A stretch of 64,000 nt of DNA. It comes from CAVZYN01 sp963779515. Lineage in GTDB: Bacteria > Pseudomonadota > Alphaproteobacteria > Rhizobiales > Hyphomicrobiaceae. The notes under the pieces are model-generated. The model saw only the letters and a list, made by a program, of their open reading frames with translations. It was not told the DNA's origin and did no database searches. Location: assembly GCA_963779515.1 (NCBI GenBank), contig CAVZYN010000017.1:124001-188000 (forward strand), in the 5' to 3' direction. Positions 1 through 8,671 of this stretch are shown here, in pieces. Numbering within the stretch: the stretch's first letter is position 1; every line of letters starts with the position of its first letter. The position numbers were made by a program, and so were the translations under genes.

Positions 1-231
1 TGGCCCTGCGATGCGCCGCATCAGGCGCTGATCGACGCGTTCGGCCGAACGGTCGACGAAGCAAAGCGAAAAGAGCTCGCCGTCAAGATCCAGGAGAGCG
101 CCATGACGCTCGTCCCATACGTTCCGCTTGGCATGTGGTTCCAGCCTGTGGCCGCCAGTCCGCGGCTCAAGGGCCTCATTAGCGTTCCTGGCGCCATGGT
201 GTTCTGGAATGTCGAAAAGGCGCCCAAATAG
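1..231 (+). CDS. C-terminal end of ABC transporter solute-binding protein (peptide/nickel type), partial
   Basis: The reading frame is open from the first base and stops with TAG at 229-231, giving 76 residues with no start in the window. The tail includes LVPYVPLGMWFQPVAA and a final NVEKAPK, which looks like the end of a family 5 extracytoplasmic solute-binding protein, where the last strands return to lobe I after a stretch with a conserved proline and tryptophan. The protein would be periplasmic and would deliver a small peptide or similar ligand to an ABC permease. The rest of the gene and any permease genes lie upstream of the window. The ligand cannot be judged from this fragment. It is not part of the 41-46 kb transporter. 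Confidence 0.7.
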   Translation, partial: WPCDAPHQALIDAFGRTVDEAKRKELAVKIQESAMTLVPYVPLGMWFQPVAASPRLKGLISVPGAMVFWNVEKAPK

Positions 232-247
232 GCGCATACTGGGGGTG

Positions 248-694
248 ATGATCGATTTCGCCGCCGCCCTCTGGCCTTTCGTGACCCTCATGGTGACCGC
301 CTTTTTGGCCGGTACGCTGCTGCCGTTCTCCTCCGAAGCGGCGCTCGCAGTCTCGCTGAAGGCGGAACTGGGGTCGCCGGCAGGACTGCTGGCCGCTGCA
401 ACAATCGGCAACGTCGGCGGCAGCCTTTTCAATTGGTGGGTCGGCCGACACGCCCTGCATTTCCAAGAGCGCCGCTGGTTCCCGTTCACGCCGCCTGCGA
501 TGGAAGCCGCTTCGACGCGGTTCCGAAACTACGGCAGCTGGACGCTGTTGCTGTCGTGGGTCCCCCTCATCGGCGATCCGCTGACCTTCATGGCCGGGGT
601 CTTTCGCGTGCCACTCTGGACGTTTCTGCCCCTGGTCACGGCGGGCAAGCTTGGCCGCTATTTCGTAGTCTTTTGGGCCTTTAACGGCGCCTGA
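248..694 (+). CDS. YqaA/DedA-like small inner-membrane protein
   Basis: A 148-residue hydrophobic protein. The ATG at 248 is chosen because the frame upstream of it overlaps the preceding gene's coding end and has no membrane-protein character. Visible features are an N-terminal membrane segment (about residues 5-30, ALWPFVTLMVTAFLAGTLLP), the glycine-rich ATIGNVGGSLFNWWVGR around residue 60, and a second hydrophobic part ending WVPLIGDPLTFMAGVFRVP, the hallmark of YqaA proteins of the VTT/DedA superfamily. E. coli YqaA has about 142 residues, so the length fits. The molecular function of YqaA is not established; DedA relatives are linked to lipid flipping and membrane homeostasis. The gene starts 16 bases after the solute-binding protein but is probably unrelated to it. 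Confidence 0.75.
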   Translation: MIDFAAALWPFVTLMVTAFLAGTLLPFSSEAALAVSLKAELGSPAGLLAAATIGNVGGSLFNWWVGRHALHFQERRWFPFTPPAMEAASTRFRNYGSWTLLLSWVPLIGDPLTFMAGVFRVPLWTFLPLVTAGKLGRYFVVFWAFNGA

Positions 695-866
695 CGCCAT
701 AGATTTCCGCTTGCCCGCTGTCACGGCTTCAAGCATAACACCGCCATCGAATTTGCTTGGTTGCGCCTCGTTAGCCGTCCCCACGGTCCACACGTCGATC
801 CCTCCAATGCCAATTTGATACCCGGCTCCCGTGGGGCCGGGCTCGCACCACCGCTTGGAGAGACAC

Positions 867-1073
867 ATGGCTACCGGTTCCGTGAAATGGTTCAACTCGA
901 CAAAAGGCTACGGCTTCATTCAGCCGGATGAAGGTGGCCCTGACGTCTTCGTGCACATCTCCGCAGTCGAGCGCGCAGGCATGCGTGATCTTCGCGAAGG
1001 CCAGAAAGTATCGTACGAGCTCGAAAAAGGTCGCAATGGTAAGTCGGCTGCCGTCAATTTGCGCGCCGTCTAA
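867..1073 (+). CDS. cspA: Cold-shock-domain protein (CspA family)
   Basis: Sixty-eight residues forming a single OB-fold cold-shock domain. RNP1 is visible as KGYGFI and RNP2 as VFVHIS, preceded by the GSVKWFN start typical of the family. Csp proteins bind single-stranded RNA and melt secondary structure. The start at 867 follows a GGAGAG ribosome site. The next gene, infA, encodes another OB-fold RNA-binding translation protein and begins 30 bases after the stop, so the two are probably co-transcribed; a strong terminator follows infA at 1414. Alphaproteobacteria carry several csp paralogues, and the sequence does not show which one is cold-induced. Confidence 0.95.
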   Translation: MATGSVKWFNSTKGYGFIQPDEGGPDVFVHISAVERAGMRDLREGQKVSYELEKGRNGKSAAVNLRAV

Positions 1074-1103
1074 GACCGCACTCGCTCGTCCGTTGGAGAT
1101 CGC

Positions 1104-1364
1104 ATGGCAAAAGAAGAAATGCTCGAATTCGAAGGTGTCGTGGAGGAGGTCCTTCCCGATGCCCGTTGCCGTGTGAAGCTCGAAAACGGGCACGAGGTGA
1201 TCGCCTACACCGCCGGGCGAATGAAAAAAAACCGTATTCGCATTCTGGCTGGTGACAAAGTGACGGTGGAAATGACGCCCTACGATTTGACGAAGGGACG
1301 CATCAACTTCCGTCACAAGGACTTCGCGAGCGGGTCCGCCACCAGCCTCGACCGGTGGCCATAG
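1104..1364 (+). CDS. infA: Translation initiation factor IF-1 with C-terminal extension
   Basis: The protein begins MAKEEMLEFEGVVEEVLPDA and runs through the canonical IF-1 OB fold to KGRINFRHKD around residue 73, where IF-1 proteins normally end. Thirteen extra residues follow (FASGSATSLDRWP). IF-1 binds the 30S A site beside IF-2 and IF-3. The basic RNA-binding loop GRMKKNRIR is intact. Rhizobiales often carry more than one infA copy, so this could be a secondary, csp-linked paralogue rather than the only gene. It starts 30 bases behind the cold-shock gene and is closed by a rho-independent terminator. Confidence 0.93.
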   Translation: MAKEEMLEFEGVVEEVLPDARCRVKLENGHEVIAYTAGRMKKNRIRILAGDKVTVEMTPYDLTKGRINFRHKDFASGSATSLDRWP

Positions 1365-1413
1365 ACCGCCACCGCGCCGGCCGCGTTGATTAGTGCATGA
1401 GCTGAAAATGTCA

Positions 1414-1447
1414 GGGGCCCGCGAGACGATCGCGAGCCCCATTTTTT
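1414..1447 (+). terminator. Rho-independent terminator after infA
   Basis: GGGGCcCGCGA pairs with TCGCGaGCCCC around a five-base GACGA loop, followed by ATTTTTT. The stem has one mismatch and a run of six T, a standard intrinsic terminator closing the cspA-infA unit. Confidence 0.85.
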
Positions 1448-1471
1448 GTGAGCTGCAGCATCGACACGCGC

Positions 1472-1918
1472 TTATTCGCGCTCGAGAAATTTATAGATCA
1501 GCGCCGTTGCGACACCAAATCCACCAAGGATGCAGAGCGTTGCCAGCATGCGCTGCGGATCGCCACCGGCGAAGTACACTTGGTTTTTCATGCCGAGCAT
1601 TTCGCCCCTTATGAATGGCAGGATCAAGAAGTTGCTGAATAGCGCGATCAAGCCGCCATAGATCAGGCCCTTGACGGCGGTCGAGTTGCCGGGAAGCTTC
1701 TCGTGAATCAACCCGAACAGCGCGCCCCACAATCCACCCCAGAACATGCCGTTGAGTAGCTGCGGAACACCATAGGGAGCGACGCCCGCAAAAGACCACG
1801 GCGTGCCTTTGATCCAACCCAACTGGGTGAGCAGAAAGACGATGCCTTGATGCACTGTCAGCACCGCGAGCGCTGCCGCGATAAATCCAATCACAAGACG
1901 TCCTGCCGTTCCTGACAT
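1472..1918 (-). CDS. Small integral membrane protein of unknown function
   Basis: A 148-residue protein with about four hydrophobic segments: near residues 5-30 (FIAAALAVLTVHQGIVFLL), a glycine/tryptophan-rich GMFWGGLWGALFGLIHE near 55-75, about 83-100, and a C-terminal LCILGGFGVATALIYKFLE. The ATG at 1918 has a GGAGATT ribosome site upstream. I recognise it as a conserved alphaproteobacterial membrane protein but cannot assign a function. It converges on infA and stands alone between it and the carboxypeptidase. No catalytic or ligand-binding motif is visible. Confidence 0.75.
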   Translation of the reverse strand: MSGTAGRLVIGFIAAALAVLTVHQGIVFLLTQLGWIKGTPWSFAGVAPYGVPQLLNGMFWGGLWGALFGLIHEKLPGNSTAVKGLIYGGLIALFSNFLILPFIRGEMLGMKNQVYFAGGDPQRMLATLCILGGFGVATALIYKFLERE

Positions 1919-2199
1919 TGTAATCTCCTTAAGTGTGCTCCCTCCGGATGACCCTGGGAGTGCCCAATGAGGCCGGCGAATCGCCGAGACGCGAGTATCG
2001 GCGGTATAATTCAAGAGCGAAAGCCTTGAGGTGTGCGCCGCAAACTGTGCGCACGGAGCATGGTCAACATCGATGGTGAATCGGCGTGGACGATGCAAAG
2101 ACCTGTGCGATCCAGGGTTCTATAGGCTAGTTTGATCCGGCGGCGCGCTGCTGGGCGCGGGCTTAGACGAGCGAGCGGGCGGGCGATTGAGGTGAGCCG

Positions 2200-3855
2200 G
2201 TGACATTCATGGTGCGGCAATTGCGGACGGTGATCACAGCGGCTGTTGCTTTGGCTTGCGCGACGATCGCGGGCGTGGCGCAGGACGCCGACATGACCGC
2301 GACGTATCAGCAGAAGAGCCGCGTGCTCGAGCGATATAAGGATCTCCCCATCGCACTGGATACTCCGGCGCTCGCGCCTGGACGCGCGGCGCTCACGACT
2401 CAGGAGGAGCTCGATCGCTATATCGGCATCTTGGCGACGGGCTCTAATGTCATTGCCGCCCGCGTGTTGGGCACGACACCGCAAGGGCGCAAGCTGCATC
2501 TCCTCTATCTCACCAAGGAAGGTCATACGACGGCGCAGCAGATCCGTGCACTCGGCCGCCCGGTCGTTTGGTTGATCGGCCAGCAGCATGGCAACGAACC
2601 GGCTGGTGGCGAAGCAATGTTGGCGCTCGCGAAATCGCTCAGCCAAGGCGAGCTTGCGCCACTGCTCGACAAGCTTACTGTCGTCATCGTGCCGCGCGCC
2701 AATCCGGACGGCGCGGCCGCCAATACGCGCGACACCAGCGCAAAAATGGACATGAACCGCGACCACGTGGTGCTGGCGTTGCCCGAAGTGCGCTTGCTGC
2801 ATCGCGCGGTGCTGGAGCTGCCTCCGGATCTCGTGATCGATGCGCACGAGTTCTCGGTCGCGGCGCGCTGGATCGAGAAGTTCGGAGCGCTTCAGGCCGT
2901 GGATCTGATGTATCTTGCCGCAACGCATCCGGATATCCCACGGACGGTGCGCGACCTCGCCGAGACGGTGTTTTATCCGGCGCTGCAAAAGGCCACGGGC
3001 GCCAATGGTCTGGCGACGTTCCTCTATCACACGACCGCGACGCGGATCGAAGACAAGTCCGTTGCCATGGGCGGTAATGCGTCGAGCATCGCCCGCAATG
3101 CATTCGGCTTGATGGGTGCGCTTTCGTTCCTGCTCGAAACGCGTGGTGTCGGCATCGGTCTGGAGAGCTATCAACGGCGGGTCGCGACGCACTACATCGC
3201 TGCGAAGGCGCTGCTGGAGACCGCGGCCCAGAATGCCGATCGGCTTCGAGATACCGTTGCCGCCGCGCGCCGCGGCATCGCCGAAAGCCGGGACGACCTG
3301 ATCGTCGCACATCGGGTGTCGCGCGATCCGGTCCAGCTCCCGCTGGTCGATCCAGAGACGGCGGCCGACAAACCGGTGGACGTGGTATTTTCCGACTCGC
3401 GCAAGATCGCGGTGGTCGCCAAACGCGCGCGGCCCTTCGGTTACGTGCTGATGCCGGATGCGAAGGACGCGATCGATGAATTGCAGATCTTCGGCGCGGC
3501 GCTTTGCCGGATCAATGCCGAGGTCGAGATCGATGGCGAAGTCGCAACGGTGACCGAACGTGCCAAGGCCGATCGGCGCTCGATCAATCCCGACCAATCG
3601 CTAAAGGTCTCACTGACACCACGCCGCGTGCTGGTGCCGGCTGGTTCTGTCTTCGTGCCGATGATGCAGGCGGCCGGCGCACGCATTGCGACGGCACTGG
3701 AGCCGGATGCGCCGGGCGGTTTTCTCGGGCTCGATGTCATTCGCGTGCCGGAGGGCAGCTTCGATCTACCGCTGTTTCGTGTGCCTTTGGGCGCTCGCTT
3801 GCCGCTGACCGCGATGGACGATAACAGCCGCGATGCGTGCAGCCGCCAACCTTGA
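2200..3855 (+). CDS. M14-family zinc carboxypeptidase, exported
   Basis: A 551-residue protein with a signal-like N terminus (hydrophobic TVITAAVALACATIAGVAQ, about residues 10-28). The zinc ligands are visible: HGNEPAG (H and E, about residue 129) and the distal histidine in VIDAHEFS (about 212). PRANPDGA and MDMNRDH are the neighbouring substrate-side motifs of M14 peptidases, and LLETRGVG (about 310) is a good candidate for the catalytic glutamate. The protein is longer than classical M14 domains; the last ~200 residues look like an extra beta-rich domain. The start is GTG 2200, behind GAGGTGAG; ATG 2209 is possible. The likely role is periplasmic peptide trimming. It is monocistronic and convergent with the TRAP genes. 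Confidence 0.85.
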   Translation: MTFMVRQLRTVITAAVALACATIAGVAQDADMTATYQQKSRVLERYKDLPIALDTPALAPGRAALTTQEELDRYIGILATGSNVIAARVLGTTPQGRKLHLLYLTKEGHTTAQQIRALGRPVVWLIGQQHGNEPAGGEAMLALAKSLSQGELAPLLDKLTVVIVPRANPDGAAANTRDTSAKMDMNRDHVVLALPEVRLLHRAVLELPPDLVIDAHEFSVAARWIEKFGALQAVDLMYLAATHPDIPRTVRDLAETVFYPALQKATGANGLATFLYHTTATRIEDKSVAMGGNASSIARNAFGLMGALSFLLETRGVGIGLESYQRRVATHYIAAKALLETAAQNADRLRDTVAAARRGIAESRDDLIVAHRVSRDPVQLPLVDPETAADKPVDVVFSDSRKIAVVAKRARPFGYVLMPDAKDAIDELQIFGAALCRINAEVEIDGEVATVTERAKADRRSINPDQSLKVSLTPRRVLVPAGSVFVPMMQAAGARIATALEPDAPGGFLGLDVIRVPEGSFDLPLFRVPLGARLPLTAMDDNSRDACSRQP

Positions 3856-3863
3856 CCTTCACC

Positions 3864-5163
3864 CTACTTCATCATTCCTGGCAGCCACAGCGACAGAATG
3901 GGGAACGCGATCAGTATCCCCAATCGCACAATATCGGCGATGACAAACGGTATGACGCCGCTGAAAAGCGTCTGCGTCGAGACTTGCGGCAGCAGCGCCT
4001 TCAAGACAAACAGGTTCATGCCGACCGGCGGACTGATCAGGCCGATTTCGACCACGACGACAATCAGGATGCCGAACCAGACCGGGTCGAAGCCCAGGTG
4101 CATGACGAGCGGAAAGAACACCGGCACCGTCAGCAGGATCATCGACAGTTCTTCCATCGCGGTGCCGAGAATGACGTAGATCGCGCAGATCGCCGCCACC
4201 ACCATGATCGGCGACAGATTGTAGTTGGTGACGAACGCCTTCAGATCGTTCGGCATCGACGTGTAATTGATGAACTCGGCGAACATCAGCGCGCCGATCA
4301 GGATCGCGAACAGCATCGCCGTCGTGCGCGCCGATTCGATCAGGCTGTCGAGAAGACGCGTGCCAGGTGAGCGCACGCCGCGCCAACGCAAAACACAACG
4401 CGCCGAACGCGCCGATCCCCGCGCCCTCCGTTGCCGTGAATACGCCGCCGTAAATGCCGCCCATCACGACAGCGAACAGCAGCACAACCGCCCACACATC
4501 TTTCAGCGCTGACAGTCTTTGCGCCCACGTCGCGCGTTCGGCCCGTGGACCCGCCGACGGATCGCGCCAGACAACCCACTGAACCGCAAGGCACAGCAGC
4601 AGCGTCGCCAGTAGACCCGGCACGATTCCGGCGGCGAACAGTTTGGCGATGCTGGTCTCCGTCATCACGCCGTAGATCACCATCAGCGTCGACGGCGGAA
4701 TGAGGATGCCGAGCGTACCGCCCGATGCAATCGCGCCGGTGGAGAGACGATCCGAATAGCCGAGTTTGTTCATGGCCGGATAAGCAACCTTGGCCATGGT
4801 CGCGGCGGTGGCGATCGACGAGCCGCAGATGGCGCCGAAGCCCGCGCACGCCATGATGGTCGCCATCGCAAGACCACCGCGCAGATGACCGAGGAAGGTG
4901 TGGGCGGCGCGGAACAGTTCGTGCGACATGCCGGCCCTGGTCACAAGATTGCCCATCAGAATGAACAGCGGCACCACCGAGAGCGTGTAGTTGCGGCCAG
5001 TCTCGAACACCTTGGTCTGCACCATCGCGAGAGCCGGCGCAAAGTTCCAATCGCGCAGATACGCGACGCCGAGGAAGCCAACGACGCCCATGGCGATGGC
5101 AATCGGGATGCGCAACAGCGCCAGCACCATCATCAGGCCGAGCGCGATCAGGCCTTCGGTCAT
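3864..5163 (-). CDS. dctM: TRAP transporter large permease DctM (one-base insertion)
   Basis: The large membrane subunit of a tripartite ATP-independent periplasmic transporter, about 432 residues when repaired. The N-terminal part shows GFLGV, PLFILMGNLV, GFGAICGSSIATAATMA and GGTLGILIPPSTLMVIYG, all typical of DctM. The frame breaks near 4357 (reverse strand TGGCACGCG then an extra T before CTTCTC); the other frame continues LLDSLIESARTTAMLF and ends with ISPPVGMNLFVLKALLP. Removing one base gives LTWHALLDSLIES and a length divisible by three. It overlaps dctQ by four bases (ATGA), so the two are translationally coupled. The break is probably a sequence error. The substrate is unknown, possibly a sugar acid or keto acid given the dehydratase upstream. 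Confidence 0.9.
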
Positions 5164-5681
5164 GTGGTGCCAACTTTTTCGGGGTCGAAGGCTGATTCAG
5201 CCACTGGCGCACCGGGCCACGCTGCCTTGGCGATGTGCACGAGACCGGTCACCGCGACCATCCCGGCCATGAAATAGACAAATGGGGCAACCGGCACCTT
5301 CAAGACATCGGTCGTGTCGCCGTAGGCTGCAATCTTGCCGGCCTTGATCCACACCTGCCAGGCGAGCGCCAGAATGATGCCGCCGCACACGAAATCGACA
5401 AGCCGGCGTATGAACCGGCGACCGGTTTCACTCAGGATGCGGTCGATGAAATCCATGGTGACGTGCTGATCGGCGCGCGACACCAGTGGCAAGCCCGCGA
5501 AAATCAGCGTGAGAAGGCCAAGTTCGGTTATCTCGAAGGCGCCGCGCAGAGGCCAATTGAGGAGATAGCGGCTGACGACGTCGGCCGCTGTCATCAGCAT
5601 CAAACCGAGCAGCAGGATAGCGGCGGCGGCGCCCAGGATGCGATCGAGGACGGCGCCGCCGTGTTGATTTGGAGTTGTCAC
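5160..5681 (-). CDS. dctQ: TRAP transporter small permease DctQ
   Basis: A 173-residue protein with four hydrophobic segments (about residues 15-35, 50-70, 95-115, 135-155). The motif RGAFEITELGL in the second helix is characteristic of the DctQ family, as is DVVSRYLLNWPL before it. DctQ pairs with DctM to form the membrane complex that uses an ion gradient. The gene sits between the binding protein and the large permease in the usual P-Q-M order, 14 bases after dctP and overlapping dctM. No defect is visible. Confidence 0.92.
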   Translation of the reverse strand: MTTPNQHGGAVLDRILGAAAAILLLGLMLMTAADVVSRYLLNWPLRGAFEITELGLLTLIFAGLPLVSRADQHVTMDFIDRILSETGRRFIRRLVDFVCGGIILALAWQVWIKAGKIAAYGDTTDVLKVPVAPFVYFMAGMVAVTGLVHIAKAAWPGAPVAESAFDPEKVGTT

Positions 5682-5695
5682 ACAGCCCGCTTTCG

Positions 5696-6740
5696 TTACT
5701 TGCCGGCTGCGACGTTCTTGATTTCCTCACGGAACTCGGCGAGCACCTTGGCGGCATCGATACCCTTCGCCGACGCTGCCTTGATCCAGGCGTCCTCGAT
5801 CTCCTTGGCCTTCCCCTGCACGCCCTTGATCAGCTCGGGCGATGCGTCTGTGATGGTGATGCCGACCTTCTTCATCTCTTCGAGTGCTGCCTTGTCGGCT
5901 GCGTCCCAGGCCTTGCCCGCGAGCCGCGCCAGCGCTTCGCCCGAGAGCTTCTCGATCGCGTGCCTGATCATCCTTCGAGAGCTTGTTCCACTTGTCTTCG
6001 TTCATGAAGAAGCCGAACGCGGAACCATAAAAGCCGCCGGGGAACAGCGTTGCATGCTTCACGACTGTCGACAGCTTGAAGGAGTTGATGGATTCAAGCG
6101 GGAAGAACGTACCGTCGGCAACGCCTGAGTTCAGCAGCTCGAACGATTCAGGCGCCGGCTTCACGAACGCGGAGGTACCGAGCGCACGCGCCATCTCTTC
6201 GGCAATACCGCCACCGGTGCGGATCTTCATGCCGGCGAGATCCTCGACCTTGGTGATCGCGCGCTTGGTGTTGAACATCTGGCCGGGGCCGTGCGTGAAC
6301 ACGCCGAGCTGCTTGACGCCCTTGTATTCGCCGACCTGGTGCATGTGCTTCCAGTAGATGCGCGAATAGGCGACGGAATTGATCTCAGCCGTTGCGCCGC
6401 CGCCCGGCAGTTCCGGCATTTTCGGCAGGATGTGGCGCGCCGGCGTGTAGCTTGCCGTCACGTACGACAGATCGACGAGGCCGTCGCGCACGGCGTCGAA
6501 GGTGTTCGGCGGGGCGGCTGGATGCTTCGGCAGCATTTGGAATTTGACGCGGCCTTGCGTGGCGTCCTCGACCTGCTTCGCCCAAACCGCGAGCACGTCC
6601 TTCGTCAGGGCGTGGGACGGCGGCACCCAGCTCGACATCGTCAGTGTCGTCTGTGCTGTAGCGGCAAACGGCAATGCCACGGCAACGAGTGCCGCAAGGC
6701 CTGCGCTCTGGATGGCGTGGCGAATGGATCTAGTGGACAT
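5696..6740 (-). CDS. dctP: TRAP solute-binding protein DctP (one-base insertion)
   Basis: A periplasmic TRAP receptor, about 347 residues when repaired. It has a signal peptide (AALVAVALPFAATAQT, cleavage near residue 29), then the family's WVPPSHALTKD start, the arginine-bearing KIRTGGGIAEEMARALG stretch (about 175-190) that normally contacts a carboxylate, and PLESINSFKL. The frame breaks near 5962: after SKDDQA the other frame reads AIEKLSGEALARLAGKAWD to the stop. One extra C (GCA C GCG ATC) explains it and restores a multiple of three. The receptor begins the P-Q-M set and lies 114 bases downstream of the ilvD-like gene on the same strand, so a single operon is likely. The conserved arginine suggests an organic-acid ligand (inference). 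Confidence 0.9.
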
Positions 6741-6854
6741 TGAACAACCTCCCGGTCTCGTTTTCTGTGCCTATCCGGTCATTACGTGCCAGGCTCCGTC
6801 AAGTGCGAAGTGGCGCCGTGCCCTACTTATTTCGTCGTGATTGGGTTTCGGATC

Positions 6855-8549
6855 TCACTCGTTCAACCAATCCGCGGCGCCCGCATGCGTGACGGCGCCT
6901 TCGCGAGCCGGGCCGACCAGTTTTGCGTACTTTTCGAGTACGCCGGAGAGGCGTTCGCCATGGGTTAGCACCGGGAGCGCGCGACGGCGGGCGAGTTCCT
7001 CGGCAGCGACCTGCAAATCCATGGTCGCGCGTTCACAGTCGATGCGAATGAGATCGCCGTCTTGGACGTAAGCAATGGGTCCGCCGGCCGCCGCCTCTGG
7101 GCCGACGTAGCCGATCATCATGCCGCGCGTCGCGCCGGAGAATCGGCCATCGGTAACGAGGGCAACCTTCTCGCCCATGCCCTGGCCGTAGACCAGCGCC
7201 GTGACGCCGAGCATCTCGCGCATGCCGGGGCCGCCTTTCGGGCCTTCGTTGCGGATGATCAGGACGTCACCTTCCTTGTAGGCGCGGGCTTGCACGGCCT
7301 TGAAGCACGCTTCTTCGCCGTCGAAGACCCGGGCGCGGCCGTCGAACACCAGCGACTTCAATCCTGCGATCTTGATCAGCGCGCCCTCGGGCGCGAGGTT
7401 GCCGCGCAACACCACGAGACCGCCGGTCGGATGCAGAGGCGCGTTGGTCGCACGCACGATCGTGCCATCGGGTCCGGGATGGTGTGCGAGGCGCGCGGCG
7501 AGGGTTTCGCCGGAGAGGCAGAGCGCCTCGCCATGCAGATGCCCGCCATCGAGCAGCGCTTTCAACACCAGATCAGTGCCACCGGCACCGTGCAGATCGA
7601 CGGCAAGGTACCTGCCACCAGGCTGCAGATCAGCGATCAAAGGCGTGCGCGCGAAGACGCCGGCGACATCGTCGAGCGTGAAGCGGATGCCGGCCTCGTG
7701 GGCGATCGCAGGCAGATGCAGGCCCGCATTGGTTGAGCCGCCCGTCGCCGCGACAACAGCTGCGGCGTTCTCAAGCGATTTTCGCGTGACGAGATCGCGC
7801 GGCAGCGGCCCGCCGTCGCGCTGAATTTCCGTGACGCGGCGGCCGGCGCGGCGCGCAAGCGCCATGCGTTCGGAATAGACCGCCGGCAGCATCGCCGATC
7901 CAGGCAGCGCGAGGCCGAGCGTCTCGGAGACCATCGCCATCGTGTTGGCGGTGAACTGACCGGGGCAAGCGCCGATCGTTGGCGCACACGCGCGTTCGAG
8001 GCTGGCGAGATCGGCTTCCGTCATCTGGCCCGTCAGCACCGCGCCGATGCCTTCGTAGGCGGTCAGGATCGTGACATCGCGGCCTTTCCAGCGGCCGGGC
8101 AGCATCGATCCGCCGTAGACGAACACGCTTGGGCAATTCAAGCGCACCATCGCCATCATGATGCCGGGCAACGTCTTGTCGCAGCCGGCGAACCCGACGA
8201 GACCGTCGTAGGCGTGGCCGCGCATCACCGCCTCGACGCTATCGGCGATCAACTCGCGCGAAACGAGACTGAGGCGCATGCCTTTGTGGTTCATCGAAAC
8301 GCCGTCGGAAACCGAGATCGTCGAGAACGGCACCGGCACTGCGCCACCGGCCGCCACGCCGAGACGGCAGGCATCGGCTTGGGGACCGAGCGCCATCGAA
8401 CATGGCGTGTTTTCGCCATGGGTCGACACAATGCCAATCATGGGCTTGCGAAGGTCGTCATCATCGAGGCCCGCCGCGCGCATGAAGGCGCGATGTGGCG
8501 TGCGATCCATGCCATCGATGGCGATGCGTGAACGGTTGGGTTTTGGCAT
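6855..8549 (-). CDS. IlvD/Edd family dehydratase (dihydroxy-acid or sugar-acid dehydratase)
   Basis: A 564-residue member of the IlvD/Edd Fe-S dehydratases. Cysteines at the expected places are visible in ENTPCSM (about 48), GCDKTLPG (about 120) and GACPGQFTANTMA (about 193). GGSTNAGLHLPAIAHEAG and the C-terminal TDGRFSGATRG are also diagnostic. The family removes water from 2,3-dihydroxy acids: in branched-chain amino acid synthesis (IlvD), 6-phosphogluconate (Edd) or various aldonic acids. The start at 8549 is chosen because sequence before it derives from a palindromic repeat. Position upstream of and in line with a TRAP transporter favours a catabolic sugar-acid role, but the sequence does not exclude a biosynthetic IlvD. 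Confidence 0.85.
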   Translation of the reverse strand: MPKPNRSRIAIDGMDRTPHRAFMRAAGLDDDDLRKPMIGIVSTHGENTPCSMALGPQADACRLGVAAGGAVPVPFSTISVSDGVSMNHKGMRLSLVSRELIADSVEAVMRGHAYDGLVGFAGCDKTLPGIMMAMVRLNCPSVFVYGGSMLPGRWKGRDVTILTAYEGIGAVLTGQMTEADLASLERACAPTIGACPGQFTANTMAMVSETLGLALPGSAMLPAVYSERMALARRAGRRVTEIQRDGGPLPRDLVTRKSLENAAAVVAATGGSTNAGLHLPAIAHEAGIRFTLDDVAGVFARTPLIADLQPGGRYLAVDLHGAGGTDLVLKALLDGGHLHGEALCLSGETLAARLAHHPGPDGTIVRATNAPLHPTGGLVVLRGNLAPEGALIKIAGLKSLVFDGRARVFDGEEACFKAVQARAYKEGDVLIIRNEGPKGGPGMREMLGVTALVYGQGMGEKVALVTDGRFSGATRGMMIGYVGPEAAAGGPIAYVQDGDLIRIDCERATMDLQVAAEELARRRALPVLTHGERLSGVLEKYAKLVGPAREGAVTHAGAADWLNE

Positions 8550-8576
8550 GGGGTCTGCGCCTGTGGACTCCGGACT

Positions 8577-8641
8577 GGGGTCAGATCTGGCCCCGCTTCT
8601 CACGGGTGGCATGATAACAGATCGGCCAGGGGTCTGACCCC
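8577..8641. repeat. Intergenic palindromic element with GGGGTCAGA ends
   Basis: GGGGTCAGATCTGGCCCC opens the element at 8577-8594 and GGTCTGACCCC closes it; the terminal nine bases GGGGTCAGA and TCTGACCCC are exact inverted copies. It fills the divergent gap between the dehydratase and the MFS gene. A shorter relative with the same GGGGTCAGATC start lies at 39652-39678, which suggests a REP-like dispersed family. Confidence 0.55.
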
Positions 8642-8671
8642 GCCAATCAACGCTGCTGAGGCCTGATCCCT

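Noticed and set aside
2011..3597. Long minus-strand open frame (528 codons) opposite the M14 peptidase
   Set aside because: Arginine/histidine-rich composition with no motif; the plus strand has a clear zinc peptidase. It is the antisense of GC-rich coding DNA.
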